In this document: in pieces, positions 19,341 to 30,328 of the stretch
How the letters are laid out: every line of letters begins with the position of its first letter
Numbering within the stretch: the first letter of the stretch is position 1
NCBI GenBank assembly: GCA_039621445.1
Contig: CP154955.1
Coordinates: forward strand, 24,204,064 to 24,268,063
From: Euglena gracilis
Taxonomy: Eukaryota; Euglenida; Euglenophyceae; Euglenales
DNA: 64,000 nucleotides
Reading direction: 5' to 3'
Program-made: the position numbers and the translations under genes
Notes under the pieces: model-generated
Seen by the model: the letters and a program-made list of their open reading frames with translations, nothing else
Told to the model about the DNA's origin: nothing
Database searches by the model: none

Positions 19341-21490
19341 ATTTCCGGAGGTGGTCGCTGTGGAGGTCGGCCCGACCTGTGGAGGTGGTCGACCGACCTG
19401 TGGAGGTCGGGCCGACCAGGTCGGGCCGACCACTACCCCCCCCCCTTTTTTTGCATTTTTAAGCCCCCCCCCCCCCCCTAGTCGGTGGGTGGTCGGTGGG
19501 CATAAAAATGGTCTGTGGCGGCCCCAAATCACCCGGAAATGCACTTATGGCCAGTTCTCCCCCCCCCAGGACCATGTCCTGGGGGGGTCCTGGGGGGGGG
19601 GGTCCTGGGGGGTCCTTCGGAGGGTGCTGGGGGGGTCCTGGGGGGGTGCTGTGGGGGGTCCTTGGTGGGTCCCGCATTTTTTTGGCAGAAATTTTGCAGC
19701 ACAAGTTCAGGTTATTCTAAAGTGGGTACCGCCCCCCGGTGGGTCCTGGGGGGGTCCTAGGGGGGAAACTGGCCATGACTCTCACGAGAGGCAGAAAATT
19801 CCCCCCTCCACCCCATCCGAAGTTTTCTTTCAGGGGGGGTTTAAAAGTCGGCAGTTGACTCAGTAGCACAGAGTGGGGAGTTCGCGGTAGTTCGCCGACT
19901 AGTCGGCCAACTGGCCTCCCCCCCCCCCCCCCGTGCCTCACCGACTAGCTGCCGACTAGGCCAACCGACCAATTGGCGTCGTCGGTCGGCCAACCAATTG
20001 GCCAGTCAGCCGACTAGCCGGCCGACTAGCCAGCCCCCCCTTCCAGCCTGCCACCAATAGTTGAAGGGTCAATCGACCAGCTAAAGGGTCGGTGACTGAT
20101 GCGTGAAAAAGTGGTGCCTGCAGGGGACCAGCTACCCCAAAGAGGCGCCCAACTAGGGTTAATACACATTGGGGGACCCTCGCTCGGCGCCTTCGGCGCC
20201 TCGCTCGGGTCCCCCAATGTTTTTAACCCTAGTTGGGCGCCTCTTTGGGTTCGCTGGGTCCCCTGCAGACACCAATTTAACGACGTTGAGGGGATGGGGT
20301 GGGACAGTTAGGGATGGAAACTTGACCCTAACCCTACTCTTTTAAATAACGTCATCAACTTTTCAAGTTCTGAATTGCAGCGGCCTTCGGCCGCTGCGCG
20401 GCCTTCGGCCAGGCGGCCTTCGGGGCGGATGGCGGTAGATGGGGGGGGGTAGTCGGTCGACTAATGGTCGGTAGCTAGTTGGCGAGACGGGGTGGGGGGG
20501 TGTTGGGTAGTTGGCCGACTGGTTGGTCAGAATTGCAGCAGCCTTCGGCTGTTGCGGTGGCCCTTGGCCGCTGCGCGGCCTTCGACCAGGAGGCCTTCGT
20601 GGCGCATGGCGGTAGACTGGGGGGGTGGGGGGGGGAGTCGGCCGACTAATGGTCGGTAGCTAGTTGGCGAGACGGGGTAGGTAGGGTATTTGGTAGTCTG
20701 ACTACCCACTCTAATGTACTAACGGGTCAGTACCGCCGACATTTAAGTCCCCCTGAAGAAAATCCCATGCAAGCAGGTCGGTGGCTGGTCGGTGGTCATA
20801 AACATCGTCTGTGGCGGGCCCAAATCACCCAGAAATGGTCCGGATGGGTCCAAATAAGTGTCTTACACCAACATAAACACCCCCAGATGGAAATCTTTGG
20901 ACGGTGGGGGGTCGGTGGACCCTTGATGGGGGCCCGGAGGGGTAAAAAAAACAATGATGAACAGGGATTACATGAAAATCCTTTAGAAATGCAAGCATTC
21001 TGCACCATCAGAGGCAGGAAACTCCTCCCTCCATCCCCATCCGAACGTCAAATAACAAAATCCCTTCTGAGTTGGCAACATACTCGGGGGATAAGTTGTT
21101 TTTGTGGCTCACTTTTTTCATAGGCGGGGGGGGGGGGGCTCCGCCCCCCGCACCCCCCCTCAAATAACAAAATCCCCTCTATGTTGGCAACGTACTTGAA
21201 GGGCTAAATCCTTTTTGTACAAAATTTTGCAATTATATTGAAAATCCGATGGGGAGAGGTGTTCTTTTGCCAAAAGTGGCCCAAAATGGGCAATTCCCCC
21301 CACGTTTTTGCATATTCACCCCCGATTGGGGGGTTCTGGAGCCATTTAAGTGGGTTTTGACTGGTTTTGGGGTGATTTGGACAAAAAAAATTTCAGGGGG
21401 GGGCTTAAATTTCCAGAAAGGGGGGGGGTAGTGCAAAAAAATGGAGGTCGGGCCGACCAGGTCGGCCCGACCTCCACAGGTCGATAAGGT
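19341..21490. repeat. Cluster of GGTCGGCCGACC-type repeats and duplications
   Basis: GGAGGTCGGGCCGACC and relatives lie at 19360-19430 and 21445-21483. GGTCGGTGG plus CATAAAnATnGTCTGTGGCG occurs at 19484 and 20776. A unit of about 150 bp with GCGCGGCCTTCGnCCAGG and ACTAATGGTCGGTAGC is tandemly duplicated at 20380-20527 and 20528-20690. No supported gene. Confidence 0.7.
20107..20275. repeat. Long hairpin with GGCGCCTTCGGCGCC loop
   Basis: TGCAGGGGACC .. AGAGGCGCCCAACTAGGGTTAA .. TTGGGGGACCC on the left is mirrored by GGGTCCCCCAA .. the reverse complements .. GGTCCCCTGCA on the right, with a few unpaired bases (arms about 70 bp). Confidence 0.85.
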
Positions 21491-22396
21491 CGTGCCGTCG
21501 GGTCGGGTCGTGACCAGTCGCCAGCGACCATCAAATGGTCCATGGCCAGTTTTCTGCTTGGGCCATATCTTGCTGCTCATTTATAGGAGATGATCGCAGC
21601 CTTTTTTTCCATTTTGTTTGTAATGGGACATGGACTGCGTGTCTCAAGACCCTTGACGATAGCCGAGGCGCGCTTGGTTTTGAATGATGAAAGTTCGATT
21701 ATTTCTCGCCGAGACTCAAGTGTTATTCCCTCCCCTATAGTTGTTTTCTTCCAGAAAAAACAAAGCTAAATTTTGAATTAAAGGGGCCAATGTCATTTTT
21801 TTGTCTCAGCCCCTTGCTGGAGGGTTTGGCTCATTTTTTCACCCCATCACATAACAGTGTACAAAACTGATGTGCTGCGAAGCGTTAAAGACGTTGCTCA
21901 CCTCTCCTACAAAGTACAAAGTATGGTTAATTTCTCACCTTTTTTGGAAGTCTTTTTGGGGGGGGGGACACAGAATTCACCCACTGACCACATTTTGGAG
22001 GGAAAATGGTCATTTTTTGGCATAAATTAATTGACTATTGTTCACCATAAATGGGCTTCAGGACCTGGTTGATTGTTTCCTGCTGGTTTCCTCGGGGGGG
22101 GGGGGCAGACGAGGGCTTTCCAGAAGTGGAGTGGAGGGGTCCGTGCCACGCCAAGAGGGTCTGGCTGCGGGGGGGTCCGACCCACACAAAAACGGGTCTT
22201 CCATGCCCCAAAATACCAGTGGACACTTTTAAAAAAACTGGAAAACGACAAATGGTGGAGAATTATCCAAAAAATGTGCGACATTTGGGTGTTTATCATT
22301 GGCCGGCTGGCGCCTTTAGTGCCAGCGAAAAATCACGAAATCGGCTTTGGGGTCGGCATGCCGTGCCGAGGGGGTTGGGAAATTTGGGGGGGGGGG
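21491..22396. other. No gene seen
   Basis: Mostly single-copy-looking DNA with G9-G10 runs at 21959 and 22095. No exon-like frame with splice support. Confidence 0.3.
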
Positions 22397-22470
22397 TTAG
22401 GGTTAGGGTTAGGGTTAGGGTTAGGGTTAGGGTTAGGGTTAGGGTTAGGGTTAGGGTTAGGGTTAGGGTT
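22397..22470 (+). repeat. Interstitial telomeric tract (TTAGGG)12
   Basis: Twelve uninterrupted TTAGGG units in a row following a G11 run. Perfect units suggest recent origin or correction. It shows the likely telomere repeat of the organism. Confidence 0.97.
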
Positions 22471-25400
22471 ATTATTTGCTTCCTTTGTATTTGAAGGCTT
22501 AAAACATCAAAAAAATTTCGAGAATGTGCCTCGTAAGTACATTAGACTGTTGTTCGACCGACCCAACAGGACCCCCCCCCCCGTCTTATCGACCCTAGTC
22601 AATGGGTTGACCTCCGAGGGTCAGTCAACCCATTGTTGGCCAACCGACTGAGTCGGTCGACCCAACAGGACCCCCACCCCCCCCAGCCTACCGTCTGGGG
22701 GCTCTGGTTGACTGACCTTGGAATCAATTTCTTTGTCCCGTGGCTTATGATTTGTTAACTCCTCCCCGTCATTCATCCTCCAGATGTTATCGCCAACCAG
22801 CCATCATCTGACGTTGATGCAACGTCTGGTATGTTGCATCTTGTATGAGTTCCTTGATATTTTTCTGCCTACTCGCAAGGAAGGTCAACTTCTGTTTAGG
22901 TTGGTTGCCGGATTACCAATCCCCACCCCCATCCCCAGCTCGATGGTGAAATCACTTAGATGTGGAGAAAGTCTGCGTTTTGGACCCTGTTTTCCCCGAG
23001 ACCAAACGTTTTGCCATTTTCTCATGACAAAACGGCATGACACATGATACATGGTGGCATGACAGAGCTGGGTCATGTTGTTACACCAGTCTTTAGTGGC
23101 AAATGCCCGATTTAGTGCACCAGTTCCTATTTTTAATTTGGTGTGTAAATTCCTAATGTCGGGCCATAAAATTTAACTCGGGGCTCGGGGTCAATATCCT
23201 TATCTTGGCTGACCATTCCTAATTTGCTTTCACGTTTTGTGTTGTCTTGGGAAGCACATTGGGCATTTTATTGGGTCTTTTAAACCATTCAGACAAAAAT
23301 TGAGGCAATTTCAGCATCATGGTCCGTTTTGAGGCCATTTTTCTGTCATTTTTTTTAGCACACGGGATTGCTGTTGTGCCTTTTTGGTCATTCAGACCAT
23401 TATGGGTGAAGTTCTTTAAGCTGACCAAATGACTCAAATTGGACGATTGGACGATTGAAATTGGTCAAGAAATCCAAACATGGCAAAATGAACAAAATGC
23501 CTAACGGCTGAAAATGGCCAAAAATGCAGCCTCCACCAACGATAAACATGACGTTGAAGGTATGTTCAACACCGCAAGGATGTGGCTAGCCCCATTTTCC
23601 TGTGAGCCACACGACTGGCCGATGGCGTGCTCCTCCTTAATCTGCCATGACGATTTAAAGGTGTTGGGCGTTGTTTGGACGGGGGGTTTATAAAAGGTTT
23701 GTTTTGTTTTCTTTTGTAAAAAAAGCAGGAAAAGTATCAAAAAACTGTAGCAAAATGATGATGGTTGTATTCAGAAAAACATGCAAACCCAGCTTATTGC
23801 ATCATTTTTCATCCATTGTGTTTTTGTTTTGTTATTTGGTTTTTGTTTTGCCTCAATGGAGGTTAGGCAAAGAAGGGGCCCAGGGGGTGCTCGTCCCTTG
23901 CTGTTTGAGGACGTATTTGTTCCAGTGGTCCCCCAAATGCATCAACCTTGCATTTTTTTGTGTTAATTTTGTGTTTTTTTTTGTGGCTAAGGATGACAGG
24001 CTGTTTTTAAACAAACCTGTTTTTCAACGTGTTTCTTTTTGACAAAAAACAGGGATTTTTTTCGACAAAAATGCACGTTTTGGACGCTTTTTGTTTGGTT
24101 TTGTTTTTGGTGTTTTAAACATATGTATTAAACAAAAACAACTTCCCTGTTTGTGGCTTTACATTCCAAACGACAGGCAAGAGAGATCGGGCAGAGGGGA
24201 GAGGGGGTTCAGGGGAGTGCACTGTGGTGCCATTTTAGCCCAAGTTTTTGAGGGAAAATGGACTAAAAAAGTGAGGTTTTTTCAGTAATTTTTCGTGCCA
24301 GGAACGTTTGGTTATTCTTTTTACAAAAAAAATACCGGGTGAATCGTTCCAATTAGTTTCGGTGCATTTTGGTGGGTTTTTTTTTTGTGACCCTGCCCCT
24401 CAGCTAGACCAACAGGGAGGGGGGGCGGGTGGATAGCACGATGTCTCAATTCATCCAAAATAACTCCTCCACCATCCAGCCCAGTTCTAATCTGGTTTTA
24501 TCCTCTTGGCATATCGGAAATGAATTTTTTTGGTTAATCATTTTTTTCTCAAAAGCCATCGAGCCCTGGAATGAGAAAGGGCCGATTTCTGGAAAAGTGT
24601 CATGTCGTTAGAGCTTTTTTAAGGGTGCTTTGTGAACATTTCTTTCTGCAGGAGAAGTTCAAGGAATTTCTCAGTCTCATTATTGTTCAGAACATTCGGC
24701 TTCGATCTTATTGGGATCAACCACTTTTGTTTTAGCAGTTTTCTTCCTTCTCCGCTTTAACAAAAACGATCGGCAGTCACTCTTATCTATCGCCTTGCCA
24801 CCGTGTACAATTTCCAAACCTCAAGGTGTTTCTGCATTCCAATTCTGGCAATCCTTTTCCAATCGTTTAAATTTTGGCATCTTTCATTTTTGAGGGTTGC
24901 AGGTTTTTTGCAGGTTTTGGGCTGATCCTTTGGAAAAATCACTGCATTGATGGAATTCTGTTTCTTTTCTCAGTTGTTTTGCCCCCGATATGAACCTAAT
25001 TTCTGCAAAAATTGGAGCGTAAAAAATTCTGTTGTGGGGACTTTTAAAAAAAATCACTTTCCCCACCAGCCCACACGAGGTGGGTGGTGTGAGGGGTGAA
25101 CCCAAAAAAAAATTCCTGTTCCTTCTTACATTTTCGGAATCGCTTTCAAAATTGGGGTCGCTTGTGGGGTGAAAAAATTATGGGAAAATAGAAAAAATAT
25201 TATTTGCAGAATAAAAAGTCCAAAATTGATTTTTGACTTCTATGTTGAGAGGATTCCCCCCCCCCCCCCGAGCATAACCAAAGATTTCACACTTTAAGAC
25301 TATTTTTCAGGGTGTAATTGAAATCACAAAGTCCCCAAAAGGGACCCCCTAATGGGACTGTGCATGATTTTTGTTCTGATCAGACCATTTTTTGTGGGTA

Positions 25401-25530
25401 CTCCAAAAAAAAAGCCGGCAAAAGAGCCTTGGCATTTTTCAGCTAAAATTCAGCCTCTCTCCCCCAATAGATAAATTTTAATCTGTCCAGTCACCCAAAG
25501 AAATGGGAGCTTGGTCATTCAGCTGGGGAC
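22471..25530. other. About 3 kb with no supported gene
   Basis: CCGACCCAACAGGACCCCC occurs twice (22558 and 22657). An exon-like piece at 22785-22828 follows a CATCCTCCAG acceptor and ends at G|GTATGT, encoding MLSPTSHHLTLMQR or DVIANQPSSDVDATS by frame; no partner exons found. The remainder is AT-rich without motifs. Confidence 0.3.
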
Positions 25531-25538
25531 CCCCGGAC

Positions 25539-25929
25539 CAGGGTTTGATATAAGGAGGGCGTACATGGGTGGTGGGGGGGTGTCCCCCCCACTCCCCCCC
25601 CCCCTCCTGGCCCGCAGGGGGGGGGTCCGGACCACCCCCCCCACCTGCCAGGGGGTCCGGACCGACCCTCGGGGGGGTTCCCGGGACCCCCCCAAAAAGG
25701 GTCAATTTTTTCCTCCGGCGCTTTGCGCCGAAATTTTTTTTTGCATTTTTGGCACATTTTTGCCCAAAAAGTGCCCAAAATGGCACTTTTGGTCGTTTTG
25801 GGGGGGTCAAAAATTTTCGGCCACCCTAACCGCACACCTGTTTAGGTGGGGGGGTGCCCCCCCCCCCTCCTGGCCCGCAGGGGGGGGGGTCTGGACCACC
25901 CCCCCCACCTGTCCTTATATCGAACCCTG
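25539..25929 (+). mobile_element. hAT-like non-autonomous element, TSD CCCCGGAC
   Basis: Left end CAGGGTTTGATATAAGGAGG, right end GTCCTTATATCGAACCCTG, exact octamer CCCCGGAC at 25531-25538 and 25930-25937. Collinear with 17340-17739 in the same orientation, including the GGCGCTTTGCGCC hairpin and the GTGCCCAAAATGGCAC palindrome. Confidence 0.95.
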
Positions 25930-27490
25930 CCCCGGACCCACCCTCCCCCTCCATGCAATTCAGTTCCCCAAATGAACTGCCCCCCCCCCCCCCCCCCGCG
26001 TCCAATCAACCCCAACCAACAAATGCAATTGGCCCCGGGGTCAAAATGTGGGTACCCAAAATGGGCTCAGATTTCGTTTTTTTTTGGCATATTTTGGGGT
26101 GGTTGACTGCCAAAAGTGCCGAAAGTTGCCCCAAAAATGGTCGGCTTTGGGCTGATTGCAGTTTCTTCCCAAACAAAATGGAGTGGGTTTGGTCATCAAA
26201 ATGGCGTGGACCACCCCTTTCCCGAAATTTACAGGGGGGGTGTCCAAGCCCGCCCCATCCCTGTCTAGGTCCCAATGTCCAGGGGTTCGGGGGGGGAGAA
26301 AAGGGGTTGTGGGGTGTGGGCAGAAGATGTTTTACAACAGGCGGGGTAATCCATCAGGATGATTTTTCGCAAATAAAAAAAGTTTCTTCCAGAAATTTGC
26401 GTAAATGTGATAAAATACCTTAATTGAGCCACTGGAATTAAATTGAATTTGCCTTTGCAATATCTCAGAGATTTCAATTTGTTAATCAATGTCCATCCAC
26501 CTTGAGATCTGGAAATTTTGGGCTTTAATTTTTTTTTTAAAAAGGTGGCCCATTAAAAATTCGAGACGGTGAAAAAGAGCTTCCTGGATTCCCAAAAATC
26601 CCCCCACTGACTGACTCACTGACTGACAATCCCCCATGTGTCAGTGCCATTTTTCCCAAAAGGCAAAAATTGGTGAATCTTGGTTCACTTTTTTTTTAAA
26701 AGGACCCCTGGGGAAGTCCTGTGCGCCGGCTAGAAAAACGGTGCTGGTTGGACCCCCCCCCCCTCCCAACCAGGGGGTTGGTCCGGCCGGCTGGCAGGGT
26801 GAAGGCTGTGGGGTGGAGGCTGTCGGGGGGGGGGGTTGGCTAGCTGGCTGGTGCCAATTTTTGCAATATGTCAGACTTCACGTGTCCTGATTGCATGTGC
26901 AGGAGTTTTTTTTCCTGCAGCACAGGCTTCTATCCTCCTGGCTGGGTTTTCTCACAGCCCCCGCCAGAGGGCAGCTTTAAGGGGATTATATTTCTGGATT
27001 TCATTTGCTTGGCTCATGGGATCTTTATTGGTGCACAAAGGAGAGAAACAACAAAATTCTCATTTTCTTTCAAATTATTGTGTTTTTTTAACAGCAACTT
27101 TCCATCTGTTTTCCAAAACTGCATTCTGCGATTTCAATTGTTTTCACAGTATTCAGCAACAAAGAGGCAGGTTGGACATCATCTCAATTGAAAGCGTCAA
27201 GATCCAAGGGGGGCATCCAGAGCGTCGCTTTAGCTGACTCCACTTCCACAGGGGGATCAAAATCAGCCGGTGTCCCCCCCCCCCCCGAGTTACCAAACCT
27301 GAAGTTTCGCTGGCATGGTTCGCTGAAAGGCATGGTTCGCTGCATTTTTTTTTTTTAGCTGTGGATGCGCAAATGGGTTCAATTGGGAATCCCTGTTGGA
27401 GAGGGGGCGGGCAGCCCGGAATTCTGAGCTTTTCCTCCGCGTCCCCGGGGGGAGCAAGGCTCAAAGCGACAACCTGGGGGCATCGCGGGC
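25930..27490. other. No supported gene
   Basis: Several poly-C runs (C17-C18 at about 25980). A 107-codon frame at 26868-27191 starts MSDFTCPDCMCRSFFSC but lacks splice or family support. Confidence 0.3.
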
Positions 27491-27493
27491 AGA

Positions 27494-27720
27494 ATGCGTG
27501 ACGACACATTGCTCATTGAGATTGAGGGTAGCTGGGAGTTCAACAAACTGCAGATAGCAAAGGACATTCTGCAGCAGGTGCCTGTTTACAGAGACTTGCC
27601 GTCATCGGCTGTTTGCATCTGTCAAAGATACCTCAATGAAGGGCATGAGGACGACCATCAAATTCTTTTAATCGAGGAATGGTCCGGGTGTCAGGAACCT
27701 CAATCCCCCCCCAGAAATTA
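27494..27720 (+). CDS. Possible exon or small ORF, unknown function
   Basis: Seventy-five codons starting MRDDTLLIEIEGSWEF and continuing KLQIAKDILQQVPVYRD and RYLNEGHEDDHQILLIEE. Amino-acid balance (acidic with regular hydrophobics) is more protein-like than neighbouring frames. It ends in poly-C sequence. It lies 2.6 kb upstream of the first YrdC exon found and could belong to that transcript, but it does not resemble the N-terminus of that family. Confidence 0.3.
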
Positions 27721-28273
27721 GACCCGGGGTCTATTTTCTGGTACGCACCATAAAATCCCAACCAGGGGGGTCTTATTTTTGAGGGGGTTATTCTTTGGAT
27801 TGGATTGGATGAAAAATTCATTTGGAAAATGCTTTCCCTTGGGAGGATCCAAAAATGGGTTCGAAAGGGGCGATTTTGGGCAATGAGCAAAGAATTGTCT
27901 CAAAGAATGCCAATTTTGACACATTCAAAAATGGGCAAAAAAACACCATTTTTGGGCATTTTCACAGTTCGAGGGGGGAATTTTTGGTATTTCATCCAAA
28001 AATCCCGAGGAGGGGGTTGTATTTTTGGGAGGGAGCTATTTCTTTGGAGTTTTGCTGAGAATTGGCAAAATATTTGGTGTATATATGAATGTACTGCTGT
28101 TTTTTTTTTGTGGATAAGCGTAAATACATGATAACGTTGGATGCTTGCTGTGTTTCTCACCAGAAGAGTTGGACTTGTTTGCGTATGTTGAAATGGACCA
28201 AAAGTCAAGCTGCAATCTGAAAAATCTGGGGACTGCAGGAGAGTTTTCGATGTAATACAAGCTGATTCTAGTC

Positions 28274-29548
28274 CAGGGCGGTCCATAAGGGACGGGATTT
28301 TTTTTTTTGTTAAGGAACGCCCCTTAAGGACTGCCCCCCCCCCAGGGCAGTTTTGGACCCGAAAAAATTTTCCGGCGCCTTCGGCGCCGGGTGTTTTTTT
28401 TTGACCCATTTTGGGACCCATATGCAGGCACCCATAGCTAAAATGGCCAAAAATGCCCAAAATGGCCTAAAATGGCCTTAAATGGCCTAAAATGGCCTGA
28501 AATGGGGAAAGTTTGGGGCTTGACCATCGTTGCTTGCCAAGGTTGACTGATTGTTTTTTTTGAAACAAATTTTTTTTAAAAAAAAAACCATGTTTTTTTA
28601 AAAAAAACCATGTTTTTTTTAAAAAAAACAAGTTTTTTTTTTAAAAAGGCATCTTTTTTTTTAAGAAAAAACACAACAAAAAAACGTCTGGAAAAACTAA
28701 AAGACGTCACTTTTTGATGATCAAAAAATGATTTTAGAACTTTTCCCTCAAAAGGTGGCCATTTCGCAAGGAAAACTCCCTCAAAACCCCATTTTTTCAC
28801 ACCTTCCAAAAAATCAACATTTTCTCAAAATTTTGATTTTGAGAGGTTTTTGAAGCAAAAAAAAGCCATTAAAAATCCAACAAAATTGACAGAGAAAAAA
28901 TGTCAGTAAAAATTTGACTGTGCCAAAATTTGGTCCACTTTTTTTGACCTTCTTTATTTTCCACCCCCTCCTAAAACTACCAAATTTAACCCTGAAATGT
29001 TTGAGATTTTTCTGTGAAAAAAATGTGGTTTTCCATCAAAAAATCACCATTTTTTTCGGCTTCCAATTTTGTCGGTTCTAATTTTATCTAGCCCCAATCC
29101 CCCCCCCCCCCCGGTATTTTGGGTTCGGTTTTCAAAAAAAATTTCAATTTTTTTCAGCCCAAATCCCTCGTTTTCCCGAAATTGGTGAAAATGCTGCCCA
29201 AAATGTTGCCCACCCCCCCCCCAAACCCCATTTTTTCACACCTTCTAAAATTTCAGCATTTCTCAAAATTTTGATTTTGAGAGATTTTGGAAGCAAAAAA
29301 ATGCCACTGAAAATCCAAAAAAATTCCAAGAAAAAACTAACCCTCCTAAAAACTAACAATTTTCAACCCTAAAATTTTGGAGATTTTTTTGGGAAAAAAT
29401 GTGATTTTCCATCAAAAAACCATGTATTTTGGGTTCATTTTCCAAAAAAAATTTCAAAAAATTTTTCCCCGGCCAAAATTCCCTTTTCCTTATTTTTTGG
29501 TTGAAGTGTATGAGGACAGGATTTTTTTTTTTGCTTAAGGACCGCCTG
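28274..29548 (+). mobile_element. 1.28-kb hAT-like element, TSD TTCTAGTC
   Basis: Left end CAGGGCGGTCCATAAGGG, right end GCTTAAGGACCGCCTG; octamer TTCTAGTC at 28266-28273 and 29549-29556. The flanking octamer also fits the loose hAT target preference (n-TCTAG-n). The interior carries CCCCATTTTTTCACACCTTC twice and GATTTTCCATCAAAAAnCCATG twice, so it has an internal duplication. No transposase frame. A second copy is at 45780-46969. Confidence 0.95.
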
Positions 29549-29681
29549 TTCTAGTCCATCCTTGGGAGGTGAACCTGGCAGGATGCGTTTGGCAACGCAC
29601 TGTGAGTGAAAAAAAAAATGAAACCCTGCTGGGGCTTGCAGTTGTCTGTGGCAACGAAATGTTCTCTTTTGTGATGAACTG

Positions 29682-29712
<31 letters not shown>

Positions 29713-29730
29713 TGTGTGTGTGTGTGTGTG

Positions 29731-29778
<48 letters not shown>

Positions 29779-29860
29779 CTGCGTGCGTGCGTGCATACGT
29801 GCGTGCGTGCATACGTGCGTGCGTGGGTGGGTGGGTGGGTGGGTGTGTGCGCGCGCGTCG
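29682..29860 (+). repeat. (GT)n then (GTGC)n/(GGGT)n microsatellite
   Basis: About 90 bp of GT units with two single interruptions (GTGGTG, GTTGTG), passing into GTGCGTGC and GGGTGGGT and ending in GCGCGCGTCGCGCGCG. All long frames here (Val-Cys or His-Thr polymers) are artefacts. Confidence 0.95.
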
Positions 29861-30044
29861 CGCGCGCACGCCTCCACGCGCTTGTGTGCATGCGGGGGGT
29901 GCATTATAGCACCATCCACTCCAAACCAAACCCCGGGGGGGGGGGGCGAAAGTACCCTATCCTCCTGCCTGCCCCCCAAAAAAGCCTGGACCCAGCCGCT
30001 GCCATCAAAACCTACCCAACGTCGGCTGAAAAAGCCAGTGGACC

Positions 30045-30072
30045 CCCCAAGGTCCTTAAGCAATAGCCTGGT
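30045..30072. repeat. Solo right terminus of the CTTAAGCAAWAGCCTG element family
   Basis: AAGGTCCTTAAGCAATAGCCTG matches the right ends at 4180 and 52937. No matching left end or octamer found within 600 bp, so it is a relic. A similar relic, CTTTAAGCAACAGCCTC, is at 59608-59625. Confidence 0.6.
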
Positions 30073-30328
30073 GAGCATCTCTAATGTTGAGTTTGCATTT
30101 GATGAGTTTTGTTCTGATTTGTCATCGTCTCAATCTGCTAGAAATATTTTTTGAAAGCACATACAATGGAACCAAAAAGCAAAAAAAAATGACTGCTTTA
30201 TTCAGGCCTCCAGGACCGGAACAGGCATCGTATTATTTTCCGTCTTTTGGTCATTGTTCCAATGACTGCTAGGAATCATATCACCATTTCTGCTTATCTA
30301 TCTCCTTTCTCATTTTTTTTTGCTTTAG

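Noticed and set aside
29569-30154. Long plus and minus ORFs over the (GT)n tract (poly-Cys/Val, poly-His/Thr), likewise at 32555-33159 and 50592-51815
   Set aside because: They come from stop-free microsatellite periodicity in all frames; no unique coding sequence.
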